From positions 1 through 64,000 of the forward strand of contig VSNO01000005.1 of the NCBI GenBank assembly GCA_009774375.1: a stretch of 64,000 nt of DNA, written 5' to 3'. A program made the translations under genes and the position numbers. Numbering within the stretch: the first letter of the stretch is position 1; each line of letters starts with the position of its first letter. Below, one piece after another: positions 26,630 to 34,755 of the stretch. The stretch is from Lachnospiraceae bacterium. Its GTDB lineage: Bacteria > Bacillota > Clostridia > Lachnospirales > Lachnospiraceae. The notes below the pieces were generated by a model that was not told where the DNA came from, ran no database searches, and saw nothing but the letters and a program-made list of their open reading frames with translations.

Positions 26630-29008
26630 TTACACCACTTTGTTCTGCCGTAACAACTCTACATATTTCCTTATATTAGATACATTAACATACTTTTGCT
26701 GTGATTGTCCAGCTACAATTACAAGAGTTGGCGCCTGCCGCACCCCATACTTGACTGCAAGATCCATATTTTCCTCCGCGTCGATCACCGTGTAGTCCAC
26801 ATTCTGCAGGTACTTCTTCGCCAGACTGCAGTTCGGACAGGTCTTGGTGGTGAACAGGTAGGTGCTGCTCTTCCCGACATACGGCGCTATCTGCTCCGCC
26901 TGCCTGACACCGCCGATCCTGCTGATCCTGCTGACACTGTTTCCCATCCTGTACTCCGTGCGGTTCTGATACTCCTGCAGCTTCCCATCATTCCAGTTCT
27001 GCACTGGTCTGTAGTAACCGGTAATGCGGCTGTATACCTCTGTGACCTTCCCACACCTCGGACACACCTTCTGCTCTCCGGTCAGATAGCCGTGTTCCCG
27101 GCAGATGGAGTAGGTCGGCGACATGGTGTAATACGGAAGCCTGTAGTTCTCAGCGATCGTGCGCACCAGATCTGCCGCCGCCCGCCAGTCTGGGAGCTTC
27201 TCTCCCAGAAACGCATGGAATACCGTTCCGGATGTATAGAGCGTCTGCAGCTCGTCCTGTATATCCAGCGCATCGAATATATCTGTCGTGTAGTCGACGG
27301 GCAGGTGGGACGAGTTGGTATAATAAGGCCGGTCCCCCTCGTGCCCCGCCGTGATGATGTCGCTCCACTTCTCCTTATCATGCTTTGCAAGCCTGTAGGT
27401 CGTGCTCTCCGCCGGAGTCGCCTCGAGGTTATACAGATCGCCGTACTGCTCCTGATAATCAGACAGGCGCTCCCTCATATGGTTCAGGACATCCTTTGCA
27501 AACTGCTGTGTCTCCCTGTGGGACAGGTCCGCCCTGAGCCATTTCGCGTTGAGCCCCGCCTCGTTCATGCCGATCAGGCCGATCGTCGAGAAATGGTTGT
27601 CAAACTTGCCCAGATAACGCTTCGTATATGGATATAACCCCTCCTCCAGGAGTCTTGAGATCACATTCCGCTTGATCTTGAGGGAGCGGGCGCTGATGTC
27701 CATCAGGCGGTCAAGCCGTCTGTAAAAATCCGCCTCGTCCGACGCCAGATACGCGATGCGCGGCAGGTTGATCGTGACGACCCCCACACTCCCCGTGCTC
27801 TCTCCCGATCCAAAGAAACCACCTGTTTTTTTTCGTAACTCCCGCAGGTCGAGACGCAGACGGCAGCACATGCTGCGCACATCGGAGGGCTCCATATCAG
27901 AGTTGATATAGTTGGAAAAATACGGTGTTCCGTACTTCGCGGTCATTTCAAATAACAGTCGGTTGTTTTCTGTGTCCGACCAGTCAAAATCACGTGTTAT
28001 GGAATATGTCGGGATGGGATACTGGAATCCCCTGCCGTTGGCGTCCCCCTCGATCATCGTCTCGATGAACGCCTTGTTGACCATATCCATCTCCGCCCTG
28101 CAGTCCCCGTAGGTAAACTCCATCTCCCTGCCGCCGACGATCGCAGGCAGAGCCGCCAGATCGTTCGGAACTGTCCAGTCCAGTGTGATATTGCTGAACG
28201 GAGCCTGCGTCCCCCAGCGGCTCGGCGTGTTGACTCCGTAGATAAACGCCTCAATGCATTTCTTGACTTCCTGATAGGAGAGCGCGTCCGCCTTCACAAA
28301 GGGTGCAAGGTAGGTGTCAAAAGAAGAGAACGCCTGTGCGCCTGCCCATTCATTCTGCATGATCCCCAGGAAGTTTACCATCTGGTTGCAGAGCACGGAC
28401 AGGTGCCTTGCCGGCGCCGATGTGATCTTTCCCGTGATGCCGCCGAGTCCTTCCCGGATCAGCTGCTTCAGCGACCAGCCTGCACAGTAGCCGGTGAGCA
28501 TGGACAAGTCGTGGATATGAATGTCCGCGTTCCTGTGTGCACGCGAGATCTCCTCGTCATAGATCTCGGAGAGCCAGTAATTGGCCGTGACCGCCCCGGA
28601 GTTTGACAGGATCAGCCCGCCGACGGAATATGTGACTGTCGAGTTCTCCTTCACGCGCCAGTCCTCCACCTTCACATAACTGTCAACGACCTCCTTGTAG
28701 TCCAGGATCGTGGAGGTCATATTGCGCATCTTCTCCCGCTGTTTTCTGTAGAGGATGAACGCTTTGGCAGTTTCTGTATACCCCGCCTGCTCCAGAACCT
28801 TCTCCACGCTGTCCTGAATATCCTCCACATGGACTTTTCCATCCTTTATCTTCCCCTGGATGTCTGCCGTCACCCGCAGCGCGAGCAGATCGATCATATC
28901 CTGGTTAAACTGTATCTGCGTCGCGTTAAATGCCTTGACGACCGCGCCGCCGATCTTGTCCAGACAAAACTCCGTCTCAATGCCATCCCTCTTAATAACT
29001 GAAAACAT
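26630..29008 (-). CDS. nrdD: Anaerobic ribonucleoside-triphosphate reductase NrdD with C-terminal thioredoxin-like domain
   Basis: A 792-aa class III ribonucleotide reductase, which makes dNTPs without oxygen using a glycyl radical. An ATP cone is at 1-90. The body has the NrdD motifs F-L-G-I-M-Q-N-E-W-A-G-A-Q-A and a zinc site C-x(9-11)-C-P-R-C-G. The glycyl-radical loop is R-I-T-G-Y-Y near residue 680. About 80 further residues form a thioredoxin/glutaredoxin-like domain with T-K-T-C-P-N-C-S and A-P-T-L-V, so a reductant is fused to the enzyme. The activase gene nrdG is not adjacent. The start at 29008 has AAGGAG; the longer frame runs into the promoter. Confidence 0.95.
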   Translation of the reverse strand: MFSVIKRDGIETEFCLDKIGGAVVKAFNATQIQFNQDMIDLLALRVTADIQGKIKDGKVHVEDIQDSVEKVLEQAGYTETAKAFILYRKQREKMRNMTSTILDYKEVVDSYVKVEDWRVKENSTVTYSVGGLILSNSGAVTANYWLSEIYDEEISRAHRNADIHIHDLSMLTGYCAGWSLKQLIREGLGGITGKITSAPARHLSVLCNQMVNFLGIMQNEWAGAQAFSSFDTYLAPFVKADALSYQEVKKCIEAFIYGVNTPSRWGTQAPFSNITLDWTVPNDLAALPAIVGGREMEFTYGDCRAEMDMVNKAFIETMIEGDANGRGFQYPIPTYSITRDFDWSDTENNRLLFEMTAKYGTPYFSNYINSDMEPSDVRSMCCRLRLDLRELRKKTGGFFGSGESTGSVGVVTINLPRIAYLASDEADFYRRLDRLMDISARSLKIKRNVISRLLEEGLYPYTKRYLGKFDNHFSTIGLIGMNEAGLNAKWLRADLSHRETQQFAKDVLNHMRERLSDYQEQYGDLYNLEATPAESTTYRLAKHDKEKWSDIITAGHEGDRPYYTNSSHLPVDYTTDIFDALDIQDELQTLYTSGTVFHAFLGEKLPDWRAAADLVRTIAENYRLPYYTMSPTYSICREHGYLTGEQKVCPRCGKVTEVYSRITGYYRPVQNWNDGKLQEYQNRTEYRMGNSVSRISRIGGVRQAEQIAPYVGKSSTYLFTTKTCPNCSLAKKYLQNVDYTVIDAEENMDLAVKYGVRQAPTLVIVAGQSQQKYVNVSNIRKYVELLRQNKVV

Positions 29009-29042
29009 TTCACATACTCCTTCACTTGATTCATTTTTATCC

Positions 29043-29071
29043 ATCTTAACAGATAGCAAAATCGAAGTCAA
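29043..29071 (-). promoter_or_regulatory. nrdD promoter
   Basis: Minus-strand TTGACT (29066-29071) and TAAGAT (29043-29048) with a 17-bp spacer, about 30 bp before the ATG. Confidence 0.75.
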
Positions 29072-29080
29072 TCGAACACT

Positions 29081-29126
29081 ACTAAATATCATGTGTTCGC
29101 GCGCTGGCAAATACAATATCTAGTGT
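29081..29126 (-). promoter_or_regulatory. Pair of NrdR boxes upstream of nrdD
   Basis: The known NrdR consensus is acaCwAtATaTwGtgt. Bases 29111-29126 match it at 14 of 16 positions and 29081-29096 at 12 of 16. The boxes are 30 bp apart start to start, close to three helical turns as expected for NrdR pairs, and lie 10 bp upstream of the -35. NrdR would repress nrdD when dATP is plentiful. Confidence 0.75.
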
Positions 29127-29151
29127 TTTTATGACATCTGTGTCGTGTTTC

Positions 29152-30402
29152 TCAGCGCGTTTTCAGAAATTCATTTTCCTTCTTTGCCCGGGCGTCATCC
29201 GGATAGGTCTGGAGATACTCCTGCATCATCGTCTTTGCCTGGCTGAAATTTCCGGTGTACTCGTTTGCCACGATCATATTGAACTTTAACTCCTGCAGAT
29301 AATCCGAGGCGCCCATCGCGATCCCGCTCTCAAACGCCGCCACCGCCTCGGCGTATTTCCCCTGGTTCATCAGGCAGATCCCGAGGCTGTTATAGATCGC
29401 CGCATCCGGTTCATTCGAGCCCAGATATGTCTGATATACCACTGACGCATAATTCATATCGCCAAGCTTCTCGTATGTCTGCCCCAGGATCAGTGAGAGC
29501 TTCGCGTCCGTTCCATTCACAAAAGGGTCCAGATACTTGCGCGCATTCTCATAGTCCTCCAGATAGAAATAGATGATCCCCTTCTCGCCGTCCTTGAGAT
29601 TCTTCTCTTTCTGGGTCATAAATTTCTGCAGATAAGACTTTCCCTGTTCTGCGTACCCTGCAGCCTGCATTTCCACATAGGCGTCCGTCACGAGCTCAAG
29701 GTCACCCGGATCGAGGGAAAACGCCTTCTCAAAATCCGCTACCGCATCCTCATAGCGCCCCTGCAGGAGAACCGCACATGCCCGCAGATAATAGGCGTCC
29801 TTCTCCTTTTTCTTCAGCCCGATGACCGCCGAGTAGATCTGCTCCGCATCGGCGTACTTTCCCTGCTTCATATAGGCGGATGCCAGATAATAATTGGTAT
29901 CATATATCAATGCGGTGGGCGTGCCCTGCGCATTTGCGATCGATCTCAAAAACGCTTTCTCCGCCTCCGCATAATTTCCAAGCCCCATGTAGGCGATGCC
30001 CTGCCCTCTGTATGTGAGCTCTGCATCCTCATTGTTCAGAAGCGCGGATTCAAAGCTCTCGAGCGCGCCCTGAAAATCATACTGCTCCACCCGCTCCATC
30101 CCCGCAAGGAGGTTTTTATTTTTTGAATCCTTCGATCTTCCTGTTTTCTTCGTGGTCTCTGCGTCTGTATCCTTCGTGTCTTTTGCGTTCTCTGTGCCCT
30201 TTTCGCTCTCTGTGTCCTTTTCGGCCTCCGTGCTGTCCGTATTTTCTGTGCTCTCTGTGCTTTCTGTACTCTCTGTACTTTCTGTGCTCTCTGTTTTTTT
30301 TGCGTTGTCCTTGTCCTTCCCGCAGCTGCACATCATCAGGATCACGCCGAGTACGGCAATTCCCATCCGCACTGTCCGTTTTATATTTCGTCTTACAACC
30401 AT
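29152..30402 (-). CDS. TPR-repeat lipoprotein
   Basis: A 416-aa exported lipoprotein. A hydrophobic signal (13-24) ends in M-C-S-C, with Cys27 the likely lipidated residue. It is followed by a Ser/Thr/Glu/Asp/Lys linker of about 60 residues with five T-E-S repeats, then at least eight tetratricopeptide-like repeats (for example A-Y-M-G-L-G-N-Y-A-E-A-E-K-A-F) to the end. TPR proteins are binding scaffolds; no enzyme motif is seen. It is the last gene after a hybrid kinase and a glycosyltransferase, suggesting a role in surface polysaccharide or envelope work. The linker codes for a 9-bp tandem repeat that could vary in length. Confidence 0.88.
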   Translation of the reverse strand: MVVRRNIKRTVRMGIAVLGVILMMCSCGKDKDNAKKTESTESTESTESTESTENTDSTEAEKDTESEKGTENAKDTKDTDAETTKKTGRSKDSKNKNLLAGMERVEQYDFQGALESFESALLNNEDAELTYRGQGIAYMGLGNYAEAEKAFLRSIANAQGTPTALIYDTNYYLASAYMKQGKYADAEQIYSAVIGLKKKEKDAYYLRACAVLLQGRYEDAVADFEKAFSLDPGDLELVTDAYVEMQAAGYAEQGKSYLQKFMTQKEKNLKDGEKGIIYFYLEDYENARKYLDPFVNGTDAKLSLILGQTYEKLGDMNYASVVYQTYLGSNEPDAAIYNSLGICLMNQGKYAEAVAAFESGIAMGASDYLQELKFNMIVANEYTGNFSQAKTMMQEYLQTYPDDARAKKENEFLKTR

Positions 30403-30471
30403 GCTATTCTTTCCCTGCTCTCCCTTCCTGTTTTCCTTATGCGGCTGTGTGCATAACTTTATACTGGGCGG

Positions 30472-31485
30472 TCAGTCTTGCAGCCTTGCCTTTATGCAGA
30501 AATATCTTCTTATCTTTGCCGCGCTGCCTGTCCTGAACAGGCGGTATTCGTACCTTCTGATCCCAGGGCTGATCCAGCGCTCGTCCAATCCGTCGATCAG
30601 GTCTCTCAGGAACCTGTTCTCCAGGGCTTTCGCATAGATCGTCTCCAGGGCGCTCCTGCCATAATGGTTCTCCCTCGCGGATCTGCAGAACAGCTCTGTC
30701 AGAACCCTTAGATAATGCACCTGCACAGAGCGCATCAGCGCATCATCCTGACAGCGTCCCGCCGCCCCCGCCTGAAGGTCATACAGCTTCCCAAGCATCT
30801 CAAGCCGCTCCTCCATACCACAGTTTTTCATGACGCCCCTGTCCTTCTGCGGACAGTACAGGATCATCGCTTTTGTCATCAGATAACTCTCACAGTGCTC
30901 AAAATACTCTGTCACGAAATATAGATCATCAAATTCATCCAGATCCGCGCCAGCCGGCATGAAAAACAGATTGTTGTCCCTGATGATCCGGCTCTTGAAC
31001 AGCTTTGCACCGCAGGTACTGAGCGCAGAGTCCGCATACATGAGCCTTCGCGCCTCGCTCTCATCCGTCGATATCACATCCGATATCGGAAGCATCCGCG
31101 CCTTCAGCCTTCCGTTCCTGCGCGATGTGATCCAGCTGAACGCCACAAGGTCCGCATACTCTTCCTCGACTGCAGCCTCGATCTGCTCCCACGCATCCTC
31201 GCACAGCCTGTCAGCCGCATCCAGAAACAGGATGTATCTTCCCGATGCCTTCTCGATCCCTGTATTGCACGCATCAGATGTATCCCCGTTGTCCATGACA
31301 AACAGCTTTATGCGGTTATCCCTCTCGCCGTACCGGCCTACAACGGCCGCGGTCTCGCCCGCACTGCTGCTCACCACGATGCACTCCATGTCGATCGTCT
31401 CTCTCGGGCATCTGGTGACACTCCTGAGACACGCCGCGATGTGGCGCTGCGCGCCACACGCCCGTATGATCACACTCAAATCCAT
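30472..31485 (-). CDS. Glycosyltransferase family 2
   Basis: A 337-aa family 2 (GT-A fold) glycosyltransferase, which adds a sugar from a nucleotide donor, usually at the inner membrane face during polysaccharide or glycoprotein synthesis. The N-terminus D-L-S-V-I-I-R-A-C is typical, followed by D-N-G-D-T-S-D-A-C-N-T-G and the Asp-containing L-F-L-D-A-A-D-R-L in place of the usual D-x-D region. No membrane helix is seen. The start at 31485 has AGGAG; a longer frame reaches into the kinase gene and was not used. It is 10 bp after the kinase stop. Confidence 0.87.
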   Translation of the reverse strand: MDLSVIIRACGAQRHIAACLRSVTRCPRETIDMECIVVSSSAGETAAVVGRYGERDNRIKLFVMDNGDTSDACNTGIEKASGRYILFLDAADRLCEDAWEQIEAAVEEEYADLVAFSWITSRRNGRLKARMLPISDVISTDESEARRLMYADSALSTCGAKLFKSRIIRDNNLFFMPAGADLDEFDDLYFVTEYFEHCESYLMTKAMILYCPQKDRGVMKNCGMEERLEMLGKLYDLQAGAAGRCQDDALMRSVQVHYLRVLTELFCRSARENHYGRSALETIYAKALENRFLRDLIDGLDERWISPGIRRYEYRLFRTGSAAKIRRYFCIKARLQD

Positions 31486-31495
31486 AAATCCGCTC

Positions 31496-33589
31496 CTATC
31501 CCCGGTGAAAACGCCCCAGCACCTCCCGGATCGCTTCCTGCAGCTCCTCGATCCGGATCGGTTTCGGGATATGCGCATCCATACCAGCTTCGATCGACCG
31601 CTTATAATCCTCCGCAAAAGCGTTCGCGGACAGTGCAATGATCGGGATACCGGCCAGTTCCCGATCCTCCAGCTCCCGGATCGCTTTTGTCGCCTTATGT
31701 CCATCCATGACCGGCATCTGGATATCCATTAAGATCAGGGCATAATAATACGGCTCTGCTTTTCTGACCATCTCCAGTGCGATGCTGCCGTCATTTGCCG
31801 TCTCGACGATGTACCCTTCGTCCGTGAGCAGCTCCTGTGCGATCTCCCGGTTGATCTCATTGTCCTCCACGAGCAGGATCCGTTTGCCCTTCAGCTCCTC
31901 CCTGTCCGGCAGGCAACGCGCCCGGTTCCCGCCCGCCGTCTCCTCCGACAGCTTCAGAAGGAGGCTCACCGTAAACTTGCTGCCCTTTCCTTCCTCACTC
32001 TCGACTGTGATACTGCCCTCCATAAGATCTACAAGGTTCTTGACGACGCTAAGCCCCAGACCGGTTCCCAGCACGCCGCTCTCCGTGGTATTCTTCTCCC
32101 GCCTGAACGGCTGGAACAGATCCTTCTCAAACTCCGGCGAGATGCCCTTCCCACTGTCCTCCACAACAAACCGAAATCTCCCATAGTGATTGAGCTTCAG
32201 ATCCTCCTCGACCACCGTCAGCGCCACCCTGCCGTCCGGTTCTGTATACTTCACGGCATTGTCCAGCAGCTGGAACAGGATCTCTTTCATCCTGAGAAAA
32301 TCCATATACATCACATCGGTATGTACCCCGGATCTGTCAATCACAAACTGCAGCCTCCTGCCCTCCGCCAGCGGATGGATCGTCCGCTCCAGATCTGCCA
32401 GCAGGTCGTCAAGCACGACAATATTTTCCACCAGATACACTTTCCCTGACTCCATGCGCGTGATCTCAAGTGATTCGTTGACGATCGCAAGCAGCTGTTC
32501 GCTCGCCGCACGGATCTGATCCAGATAGCTGTCAAGCCTGGCCTCATCCGCCATGTGTTTCCGTGCCAGATCCGTATAGCCGATGATGGCGTTGAGCGGT
32601 GTCCGTATATCGTGCGATATGTTCTGCAGAAAGGTATTGCGCGCTATGCTGGCAGTCTGTGCCTGGTTCAGCGCAGATTTTAACAGGTTCTGCCTCTGCA
32701 CCTGCTCCGTCATGTCCTTTGTGATCGCCATCGTGATCACATCGCCTGTATACTCGTTTTTGCCGAGCAGAAAAGCATAGTGGTACAGATGCCTCCTGCC
32801 CTCCGCATCCGTCATCCAGCCATTATAGGTCTGCTCCAGCTCGCCCTTGCCATAACACCGGATCAGGCGTTCTGCATCGATAAACCGCGCATACTCCTCG
32901 GATTCCCCGGAATCCATGTCCCGCATCCAGTACTTTACATAATCCGAGTACTTCTCAAACGCCGGGATTCCGGAATGTTCAAAGAAATCCCGCAGCTGTC
33001 CGTCCGGCATCTGGATGTATGCGGACAGGAACTTGTCCTTTGTCAGATTGACCTCAAAAAAGGAGATCGCATCGTACAGGATCGCCTTGCGGTACTGGCT
33101 CTCCCTCACATAGACCGCGTGCAGCTCCTCATTCACCTTTTCCAGCTCGCTCATACGGTTTTTCATCCGCTCTGTGCTGTCGTCTATGAAAACATAAAAA
33201 ATGTCCCCGTAATCCTCCGTCCGCATAAAGTGTCCGTAATCCTCGATCCAGCGTATCGTACCGTCCTTCTGGATAATGCGGTACTCCACATAGTCAAAAT
33301 CATAGATGCTGTTTGCGATCTGGCTTTCGATACTCTTCTCGACCTCATCGATATCATCCGGGTGCACCATTCCCCTGAATGTATATCCCGTGAGCATACG
33401 AAACTCCTCCTCCGTATCGCATCCAAATATCCGCAGTACGGCGCTGTTGATGTACAGCAGCTCCTCGTCGCCACCCGCGCGGTAGATGAACAGCCCACCC
33501 GGCATTCCCTCCAATATCGGTCCAATACTGGATAGTGTCCGCGCATCAAAAACCGGCGTCGTTCTTTTGTGATACACTTCATGATCCAT
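31496..33589 (-). CDS. Hybrid sensor histidine kinase with PAS and receiver domains
   Basis: A 697-aa soluble hybrid kinase. A PAS domain (about 20-135) is followed by a PAS-like region (about 150-290), HisKA with N-I-S-H-D-I-R-T-P-L-N-A (about 320-385), a HATPase domain with N-A-V-K-Y and G-T-G-L-G-L (about 430-550), and a C-terminal receiver with phospho-acceptor Asp in M-D-I-Q-M-P-V-M-D-G (about 570-690). No membrane helix or DNA-binding output domain is present, so a histidine phosphotransfer protein encoded elsewhere is likely. The glycosyltransferase follows by 10 bp. The start is less sure than elsewhere: 33589 has AGGAG at 11 bp, 33631 has none. Confidence 0.9.
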   Translation of the reverse strand: MDHEVYHKRTTPVFDARTLSSIGPILEGMPGGLFIYRAGGDEELLYINSAVLRIFGCDTEEEFRMLTGYTFRGMVHPDDIDEVEKSIESQIANSIYDFDYVEYRIIQKDGTIRWIEDYGHFMRTEDYGDIFYVFIDDSTERMKNRMSELEKVNEELHAVYVRESQYRKAILYDAISFFEVNLTKDKFLSAYIQMPDGQLRDFFEHSGIPAFEKYSDYVKYWMRDMDSGESEEYARFIDAERLIRCYGKGELEQTYNGWMTDAEGRRHLYHYAFLLGKNEYTGDVITMAITKDMTEQVQRQNLLKSALNQAQTASIARNTFLQNISHDIRTPLNAIIGYTDLARKHMADEARLDSYLDQIRAASEQLLAIVNESLEITRMESGKVYLVENIVVLDDLLADLERTIHPLAEGRRLQFVIDRSGVHTDVMYMDFLRMKEILFQLLDNAVKYTEPDGRVALTVVEEDLKLNHYGRFRFVVEDSGKGISPEFEKDLFQPFRREKNTTESGVLGTGLGLSVVKNLVDLMEGSITVESEEGKGSKFTVSLLLKLSEETAGGNRARCLPDREELKGKRILLVEDNEINREIAQELLTDEGYIVETANDGSIALEMVRKAEPYYYALILMDIQMPVMDGHKATKAIRELEDRELAGIPIIALSANAFAEDYKRSIEAGMDAHIPKPIRIEELQEAIREVLGRFHRG

Positions 33590-33690
33590 ATGAATCCCAC
33601 ACTCCTGTCCTGTCCTCTTTTGTCCTTTCATTATATACCATTTTCCACCACAAAAAAACTATAAAAATGGAAAAACGGTAAAAATACAAA

Positions 33691-33715
33691 AATCCCTGAC
33701 ATTTTATTCAGGGAT
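33691..33715 (-). terminator. Terminator overlapping the lacI stop codon
   Basis: ATCCCTGA (33692-33699) pairs with TCAGGGAT (33708-33715), followed on the minus strand by TTTTTG. The stop codon TAA of the LacI-family gene lies within the loop. Confidence 0.8.
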
Positions 33716-34741
33716 CTTTGCAGTGGACTCCCTGACCAGGAGTTCTGCCTCGTATGTTATGTGCTGATGTTTTGTCTTCTTCGCAATGATGTCAAAGAGC
33801 AGTCTCGTCGTGTCCTTTGCCATCTCCTCCACGGGCTGGCGGATCGTTGTCAGGCTCGGAACCGTGTAATCTGTCATATCGATCCCGTCATACCCCGCCA
33901 GGGAGATATCCTGAGGCACGCGCAGTCCCGCCTCATACAGCGCCCTCAGAGCCCCTATGGCAAGCGCATCCGACACTGCATACAGCGCCGTGAACTGCCC
34001 GCCGCACTGCAGCAGTCTTTTCGTTGAGCGGTATCCGTTCTCCATGGAGAAATGGCTCAACCCGTCTTCGGTCTGGCAGATCAGTCCCGGATCCACCTCG
34101 ATGCCATGTGCCCTCAGCGCATCACAGTATCCGTCCAGGCGCAGCCTTCCGACACTCTCCTCCATCGCTTCCGCCACAAGGATCGCTATCCTCGTATGTC
34201 CTGACCGTATCAGATAATCCACCATTTTCAGGCTTTCCCTCCGGTCGTCCACACTGATGCTGGAATACTGTTTCCTGCTGATATGCTCCGGGACCGATCC
34301 CGCTGTGCTGAACACAAATGGCACTGTGAGTTTTTTCAGTTTTTCCTCCGAGTGGGAGAACAGGCCTCCCAGAAATATGATCCCCCGCAGACGCTTTTCC
34401 TTGACCACCTTCTGCGCCACATCCACCTCATCCTCGTCCGCCTCGATGTGGGACAATTCCATCGAGTAGTGTCTTTTCTTGCACTCCTGCTCGATCACGG
34501 TGATCATGCTGGTAAAAAACGGGTTCGCGATGCCTTTTACGAGCACTGCGATCGCCTTTGCATCCACCCTCTTGAGATTCCTCGCGCTGTCGTTGGGAAC
34601 ATAGCCGCTTTCCCGGATCGCATCCATGATCCGCTCTTTTGTCTCCGGATTGATATCCGGGTGATCGTTGATCGCCCTTGAAACAGTACTGACGCCCACC
34701 CCGCACATTTTTGCTACATCCTTGATCGTCGGTTCAAACAC
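33704..34741 (-). CDS. LacI family transcriptional regulator
   Basis: A 345-aa repressor with an N-terminal helix-turn-helix and hinge (T-I-K-D-V-A-K-M-C-G-V-G-V-S-T-V-S-R-A-I at about 5-24) and a periplasmic-binding-protein-like sugar domain (60-340) ending in the family's usual T-T-I-R-Q-P. It lies 14 bp after malQ and is probably cotranscribed with it. The most likely target is the palindromic site with a central CG in the malQ promoter, giving autoregulation by a maltodextrin- or glucan-derived signal. Confidence 0.93.
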   Translation of the reverse strand: MFEPTIKDVAKMCGVGVSTVSRAINDHPDINPETKERIMDAIRESGYVPNDSARNLKRVDAKAIAVLVKGIANPFFTSMITVIEQECKKRHYSMELSHIEADEDEVDVAQKVVKEKRLRGIIFLGGLFSHSEEKLKKLTVPFVFSTAGSVPEHISRKQYSSISVDDRRESLKMVDYLIRSGHTRIAILVAEAMEESVGRLRLDGYCDALRAHGIEVDPGLICQTEDGLSHFSMENGYRSTKRLLQCGGQFTALYAVSDALAIGALRALYEAGLRVPQDISLAGYDGIDMTDYTVPSLTTIRQPVEEMAKDTTRLLFDIIAKKTKHQHITYEAELLVRESTAKIPE

Positions 34742-34755
34742 CCTACCACCTCAAT

